Positions 58,105 to 64,000 of a stretch of 64,000 nucleotides of DNA are shown here, in pieces. The position numbers were made by a program, and so were the translations under genes. Origin of the DNA: Diphasiastrum complanatum (Eukaryota; Streptophyta; Lycopodiopsida; Lycopodiales; Lycopodiaceae); NCBI GenBank assembly GCA_029204225.1, contig CM055100.1, positions 3,819,089-3,883,088 on the forward strand, written 5' to 3'. The stretch's first letter is position 1. Each line of letters begins with the position of its first letter. The notes under the pieces are model-generated. The model saw only the letters and a program-made list of their open reading frames with translations, searched no databases and was not told the DNA's origin.

Positions 58105-58990
58105 ATGTCTTCAATGGGTTCATCCTTGTTGGAACCAAGTGAAAGGTTGACCACTTCAAATTATTCAATTTGGAAAATGTTGATGGAGTCCATCTTGATC
58201 CTTCAAGACATGATAGACATAGTTCTTGGCCTTGAAGAAGAACCACAAGTTCTTCAAGAGGTTCAAAAATACAAAAAGAGAGATAGGATGGCTCTCCATT
58301 ACATTAAGATGAATGTCTCTAATGAGATATTGAAGGAGATAGGTACTTGTACAACAGCCAAAGAAGCTTGGGATTGTCTCAAGTCTATCTATGAGGCTAA
58401 GAATACCTCTAGGCTTCCCACTCTTAGGAATCAAATCTTTCAAAGTAGCCAAAAGAGTGATGAGAGTGCATCTAGTTATGTTTTGAGAGAAAAAGATATT
58501 CATAGAGAGCTTGCTTGCATTGGTGATTCCATCAATCAAAATGAGCTAGTTCAAGTCAACCTCAATGACTTGAGAAGTGAATTTGATAACCTTGTCCAAT
58601 CCTATGCCATTAAGGAGGAGCTACCAAGTTTGGAGGCTCTCCAAAGTGTGCTAATTTCGGAAGAATCAAGACAAGAGTACAAGCTCTTGAGGATGGACAA
58701 GCTTTCTCTCACTCATAATGATGCAAAGCTCTCTTTGCCAAGGATAAGCACAAAGGGAGGAGCAAGAACCAACATCAACAATCCTCAAGCAAGGACAAAG
58801 TCAAATCCAAAGACAAAGATGAGGAGGAAGATGATTCCTCTAATGCTTCATCATCCAAGCTCAAGAAGAAGAAGATCAAGTGTTTTTATTGTGGCAAGAA
58901 AGGTCATTATGCCACCAATTGCTTCAAGAAGAAGAATCAACTCAAGCAAGCCAACATTACCAATGAGAAGGAAGACACTATTGCAAGTGA
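58105..58990 (+). pseudogene. Copia gag, nested element
   Basis: ATG at 58105 gives MSSMGSSLLEPSERLTTSNY and SIWKMLMESILILQDMIDIV, then MALHYIKMNVSNEILKEIG, TTAKEAWDCLKSIYEAKNTS and RELACIGDSINQNELVQVNL, a UBN2-type gag. A frameshift near 58740 moves the zinc knuckle (KCFYCGKKGHYATNCFKK, near 58880-58930) into the frame of the following protease. It is a close relative of the gag at 17938-18820. Confidence 0.92.
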
Positions 58991-59006
58991 TGGAGAGGGA
59001 TCTCTT

Positions 59007-60090
59007 ATGGTCTCTAGTTTCTCATCTACTCCCTTCAACAAGGACGGCTTATGGTATATTGATAGTGGAGCCTCTTCACATATGTGTAGCTCCAAGGACT
59101 CTTTTTCTTCTATTGCACCTTATGATGGAGTCAAGAAATCAATATACACTGCAAATAATTTTGAATGTCCTATTGAAGGCATAGGGAACATTCCCTTGAA
59201 GCTTGCATCCTCTAAAGTTCTTTCTCTCTCTAAAGTTCTTTATGTACCTAAGCTTACCAAGAATCTTATTAGTGTTGGCCAATTGCTTGATAATGGCCTT
59301 GATGTAAAATTCAATGTTGATACTTGCATTATCAAGAAGAATGATGAGATACTTGCATTAGGATCTAGATTTGGTGGCATCTATAAACTAGATCCAAATG
59401 AGTATGTGAATGCTTGTAATGTTGCTCTTGTGAAACTATGGCATAGGAGGTTGGGACATCCCAACTACAAATCCATGCTCTCTATGATCAAAGAAGCCAA
59501 AGCTATTGGCTTGCCAAAGTCACTCTCCAAGAAGATCAAGCCTTGTGAGGCTTGTGCTATTGCTAAATCTCACAAAAAGCCATTTACAAGATCTTCTATC
59601 AAAAGCAAGTATCCTTTGGAGTTAATCCACTCGGATGTGCATTTCTCATCAACTACAAGCAAGGGAGGAGCCAGTTGTTTTGTTACTTTCATTGATGATT
59701 ACACAAGATTCACTTGGATAAATCTTCTTGCTTCTAAATCTATGGTGTTTGATCATTTCCTTATTTTCAAAGTTTATGTAGAGAAGCAATTCTCATTCAA
59801 GGTTAAAGCTCTTAGAAGTGATGGAGGTGGTGAATATATCTCCAATAAATTTCAAGATTTTTGTGAGCTTGAAGGCATTAAAAGAGAGTTTTCTTGTGCC
59901 TACTCTCCATCTCAAAATGGAGTGGCCGAGAGAAAGAATAGATCTCTATGTGAATGTGCAAAATCTATGAGAATTGAGACATCTTTGCCCAAAGATTTTT
60001 GGGGAGAAGCCATTAATTGTGCAAATTATCTTTGCAATAGGCTCCCACATATAGCTCTTGGAGGAAAGTCACCATGCTTCCAGGGGCAGC
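59007..60090 (+). pseudogene. Copia protease and integrase, nested element, truncated
   Basis: Protease core LWYIDSGASSHMCSSKD (about residue 14), linker KVLYVPKLTKNLISVGQLLD and the integrase zinc module LWHRRLGHPNYKSM...CEACAIAKSHK. The core has FIDDYTRFTWINLL, LRSDGGGEYIS and SPSQNGVAERKNRSL. The reading frame is open throughout, but homology ends at NRLPHIALGGKSP near 60075. There the sequence switches to gypsy leader. The integrase C-terminus, RT, RNase H and 3' LTR are gone. Confidence 0.93.
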
Positions 60091-61294
60091 CATCTTTACA
60101 AATTTAGATCAAACAGACAATGAGATTTCATCTAGATTTTTCAATCAAGCACTATCTCAGATCAGATCAGATAGATCTATTCCACTTTCCAAAAATCTGA
60201 TTGCTATATCGTGAAAATTTTTTCGAAATTCAATCAATCAATACTTCTCAAAAATAAAAAATTTCTCAGAATCCAAATCAGAATATATCATATTTGATCC
60301 AAATTTTGAGAGAGACTTGATCTGGAAAAAAAGAACCTAAAAATAGGACTAGCGAAGGTTCATTAGGCGAAGAGTGGCTCGACGAAGGTTCAATAGTACT
60401 ATTTCTGAAAAAAAAAAACCTCTCTGATCAATTTTTTTGACAATTTCTTGAGAAATAACTTCTCCGACCTCTTAGATGGAAGATCTGACACATATACAAC
60501 TATGGAAAACCGGACGAAAGTTTCTGACACAAGAAAACACAATTTCTATAGTTTGGCCAGGGTAAAAATCAAGATTTTCTATGATCTGAACAAAAAGAAT
60601 CTTCTCCAACTCAAAAATAGTATTTTACTATAAATAGAATATTCAGAAAACTCGGTGAAGGATCAAGAGTAATACTGGTATTTTTGCAAAAAAGTGACTT
60701 TTTTGGCAAAAATATGACAATATGACAACTGATCCTTTGAAAACCCTTCTATTTTTGGTATTATTCTTTGTCGACCTGGCAGTAGATAGATCTAAATCAC
60801 ACCTATGCACAGTGAATCGGACAAAGGTTCTTTTTCAGTATTTTTAGGGTTGTGATGATTTTTTGGTATTTTTTGAGGTTTTTTTTATGTTTTTGAAAAT
60901 CTGCTAGGAATTAATCTTTGCCCTTCAAACTGAAGGTTCTGTGATCAAAACCGAAGATGTCTACAACTTTGCGAAGGTTTCCTAAAAGAGGGTAAAAAGT
61001 TATCATCTCTGATGACGATTTTTGTTTTTTTTTGACCTAAATCTGACAGATTTGACCGATTTTTGTTATTTTCTCTGATATCTCAGACCCAAATGGATTT
61101 TAAGATTGGTGATTTGAATAGCTTTCCCTGTTTAACCATCAGATTAGATTTCAAACAAGCAAATCCACTCAAATCAAGCAAAATCACTCCCAAACTAACC
61201 CTAACTGTAGATCTAACACTATTCATGCCACGACAAGATGCCTAATGCAAGCTAACCATCCAACAAACATGATGCAAACTAAAAAATTGGTGTA
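60091..61294 (-). other. Leader of Tat-like gypsy element, minus strand
   Basis: Between the copia break and the gypsy primer site there is no gag. Words like gcgaaggttc/gacgaaggttc recur (60350-60990), resembling 53686-53830 near the other end of the same gypsy. An open frame of about 60 codons at 60448 has no recognisable motif. Confidence 0.5.
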
Positions 61295-61314
61295 GCTCCC
61301 CGACAACGACGTCA
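61295..61314 (-). other. Gypsy primer binding site (tRNA-Asp-like), minus strand
   Basis: The reverse complement TGACGTCGTTGTCGGGGAGC differs at a few bases from the tRNA-Asp primer site TGGCGCCGTTGCCGGGGA. It sits four bases from the LTR edge at 61319. Confidence 0.7.
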
Positions 61315-61318
61315 AAAT

Positions 61319-62915
61319 TGTAGTGGGTTTCTTTCCTTGCCTAACCTGAATCCAAGATCTAGTCAATCTAGCATCAAAGAAATGGAGTTAGTTGTCACAC
61401 GTAGGTTCGTTCCCATGAGAGCGATAGTATAGTTCAGATTTCAGCATGAATGGAAGATCCACCTCTAACTCTAACATCCATTAACCCTACGATCCATTAA
61501 CACTACACATCCACAATAAGATAGCTTACTCTTTCTCTCTCTCCCTTTCTCTCTCATAAAAAGAATAATAACATACAATCCCAATAACATTCAGATCCAA
61601 CAATTAGCAAAATCCAAAGAAAGCATGAGAGATGGAAGAAAAGTGATAGAGAGCAAGGACATTCATCAATCCATTCCTAAAGAGAACCAATATGCTTTAT
61701 TGAAATGAGAAAATGAACATGAGGAGCAACTCGAGTTAGTCCCTTTTTATAATAGAGAGGAGGACCCTGGCCTCTGAATTCTATTGGTGCATTTTTGCCT
61801 CCCTAATTTAAAAAAGAGCGGGAACCATCCAAAATTGGAGGGAAACAATTTGAATTTGAATTTGAACCAATTTAGGTGGGAGTCCCAACTTTATTCACTA
61901 ACTTGACATTTAGGCCTACGACATTAAAAGTGTGCAAAAAGTACAAAAAGGACCAAGAGTGGATCCTAATCTGATCCTCAAGAGGGATTGGTTGTCAGAT
62001 TACTTGATCTATCAATCTATTTTAGATTAAGATCAATCTAGATCAATCCTAGACACAAAATCCTAACAAGAACAATCATTAATTGAAGATAAGTGTACTT
62101 TCTGGTTTCACACGTGTGAAACATTGTCTGAGTACGGACTCCAACCTGAAAATCAAGTACACATTGATAGAACCTCAAAACAATCAAAACAAATGTAGAC
62201 AAATGGAGAGAATCACTCAAAATTGCTTCCAAAACCAAGATTGGTGTCTCACAATGATTATGGCCAAATGTGGCTCTATATATAGAATAAGTGGGAGCTC
62301 GTGGTACTGATCATACCTTTGATCCCACATGTGTGAAGGTGCTTTGTCATATGATGATTCATCATGCAAAACTGACACTTGGACAAAACCTTCTATTTTG
62401 AGCACTTTTGGTCCATTTTCCTTCTATATGGAGATCTACTTGAAAATCTTCTAAAAGTCAAAATTCGTCTACTTCTGCTTATTCCACACATGTGAGCTAT
62501 CCTCTACACATGGTATGTGACACCTAACCAAAGGATGTGGCTCATGCAAGCAATAGATTGATGCCATGTGTCATATGTCTAGAAAACTAGTTTTTGGCCT
62601 TTTTAGCCACTAGAACTTGAATTAAATCATATGTACAACTTATATGATTATGGTACATGACAAGTACACTATTTTCACATGTGAGAACAGGCTCCACACA
62701 TGTGTGTTTATCTATATACAAGATTTTTGGCCTCTACTAAACTTATTTTTGTATTTTTCACAAAAAGTCCCTCAAACAGACCTAAAGTCCTTTTATTGAC
62801 TTTCTAATCAATCAAATAACTATGTGATCATCGGGTAGGACTTACACACGCAGGGTGCCAAATCCCTCTCACTTATTAACTAGGGTTAGGGTTGTCTTGG
62901 GCAAACCCTCCAACA
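61319..62915 (-). repeat. 5' LTR of Tat-like gypsy (about 1.6 kb), minus strand
   Basis: On the minus strand it starts TGTTGGAGGG (62915) and ends CCCACTACA next to the primer site. A shorter, diverged relative lies at 34790-35288. The middle (about 62050-62700) has many cacac(a/g)tgtga words absent from that relative, so it may contain an insertion. Confidence 0.6.
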
Positions 62916-63340
62916 AGAGTTTTATTAGGAAGAGTAGAATATGATCAAATACAAGGAAAATGGCTCCCTCTTATAGATTTGAGAAGTGAGTCCCCTTCAT
63001 TCTAATTGGCTATTGAAGTTCCATCACAATCACTATCTTGACCGTCAAAAGCACTTTGTGTTTCTTGAGGTCAAGTTGTGTTTCCCAACTTAAGAACTTT
63101 ACAAAAGCTAAGTTTAAAATTCATTATTGAATAATTGTGCTCGATGGCACTTATTAGCCTAAGGCCCAATGTTGGACTCACATGCAGGATGCCAACTGAT
63201 CGCCTATTTCTAATACTTCCGACTCTCTACTTCAGTTATGTAGTGTTTGGGCTTAGTGCAGAAGCCTCTTGCCATATTCTAGAATATTCCATGTTGTACC
63301 TAAAATCAGACAACAGTTGCTAAAGCATTCATCCAATGCA
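62916..63340. other. No gene seen
   Basis: Short AT-rich segment between the gypsy LTR and the second copy of the unrecognised gene family. No motif recognised. Confidence 0.4.
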
Positions 63341-63773
63341 CAAACCTGCCGGTCAATCTATCACGAAAGTTTTAGTTCAGCATGCTGATCTTCACAATGA
63401 GATCAACATTCATGATCTGAATCCAAATGATAGAAGGAAATGCAATTGTAAGTTTTCAGATTCAATTTTTTTAGAGTAAGCATTTTCTTTAAATTATATT
63501 TTTCTTGAGATGTTTTTGTTGGTTTTGCATATATGTATCCATCAAATTTCGTTGAATGGCAAACAGTTCAATTGATTGTAGGAATAATCGATGTCATACA
63601 TTCGGATATTGGTAGTTCTCCAAAATCACTTTTAGAGTCAGGAGTTTTTTTTATGATCACACCTATTTTTCTAATAAAAATGGTTTAGTTGGTAGATTAG
63701 AGCCATATCCTCTACTAGATTTTTCGAGTGAGAAGTGGATTTCTCTTGATGCAACAAGTTCAGAAAGTTTTTG
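63341..63773 (+). pseudogene. Unrecognised intron-containing gene family, copy 2
   Basis: Parallel to 13786-14604. Block 1 (63341-63447) has SITKVLVQHADLHNEINIHD and LNPNDRRKCN, ending at donor T|GTAAGT at 63448, the same intron position and phase as copy 1. Block 2 begins near 63530 (YPSNFVEWQTVQL, IIDVIHSDIG, SPKSLLESGVFF) and, after loss of one T in an eight-T run near 63645-63652, continues DHTYFSNKNGLVGRLEPYPL to a TGA at 63771-63773. The acceptor expected near 63525 reads TTTTGC instead of TTTTAG. The family function is unknown to me. Confidence 0.55.
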
Positions 63774-63849
63774 ATCTAGGCTATATGTTGATATTCTAAG
63801 TATATTAAAATGTAGCACTGGATCAAAGAATAATAGATTAAGTTGGTAT

Positions 63850-64000
63850 CTACATTTTACTATTTTTACTTTGTTATGTATGGCAACACGAGAATTGGAG
63901 TCCCCAGTCTGACGTATTGGAGCATATCATCGTGCAGACTTTTGAAATCAGGGAAATCAAACGCAGCCATGAATTGAAGAGGAAACAATGCTACATCTAT
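63850..64000 (+). other. Open frame running off the window end
   Basis: From about 63850 to the last base one frame is open and codes WQHENWSPQSDVLEHIIVQT and FEIREIKRSHELKRK. It could be a further exon of the gene family to its left, but there is no counterpart near copy 1 to compare. Confidence 0.25.

Overview
This window is nuclear DNA from a land plant. The evidence is a plant-type pantothenate synthetase gene, TTTAGGG telomere-like repeats, plant Ty1/copia and Ty3/gypsy retrotransposons primed by initiator tRNA-Met or tRNA-Asp, and a plant hAT transposase. Introns of 1.2 to 12.6 kb packed with decayed transposons suggest a large, repeat-rich genome (gymnosperm-, fern- or lycophyte-like). 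The sequence alone does not fix the species.

The only clearly intact host gene is PANC (pantoate--beta-alanine ligase) on the + strand. It has five exons (20521-20769, 33394-33726, 39211-39324, 40544-40675, 48649-48786). All four introns are phase 0, and together they encode 321 residues spread over 28.3 kb. Exons carry less than 4 % of the locus. Short upstream ORFs and a 24-bp-arm hairpin lie just 5' of the start codon.

Left flank (1-20.2 kb): a G-rich tandem duplication; a short tRNA-like insertion with a 15-bp target duplication next to a gypsy primer site; a copia RNase H-PPT-3' LTR remnant (3.75-5.3 kb); a reversed copia leader plus LTR (5.3-6.3 kb); several tandem repeats; one copy of an unrecognised intron-containing gene family (13.8-14.6 kb); and two reversed copia elements (14.6-15.9 and 16.35-19.96 kb).

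Intron 1 holds a scrambled copia block with a near-perfect 167-bp inverted repeat, a gypsy element, a reversed copia with 913-bp LTR, a gypsy gag remnant, a reversed gypsy RT remnant and a 5'-truncated LINE. Intron 2 holds an LTR fragment and a LINE RT remnant. Intron 3 holds a gypsy fragment. Intron 4 holds gypsy and copia fragments, a GC-rich repeat, a reversed LINE of the same family as in intron 1, and a multi-exon hAT pseudogene.

Right flank (48.8-64 kb): non-coding repeats; an unrecognised ORF antisense to, and 3' of, a Tat-like gypsy pol gene; a copia element nested in that gypsy; the gypsy leader, primer site and a 1.6-kb LTR; and a second copy of the unrecognised gene family running toward the window end.

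The most notable signals are a LINE family whose 3' ends share a covarying stem-loop before a (TTTC)n(TC)n tail, the duplicated unknown gene family, the antisense ORF, and the near-identical inverted repeat. Coordinates of degenerate elements are approximate. All homology calls were made by reading motifs, not by database search.
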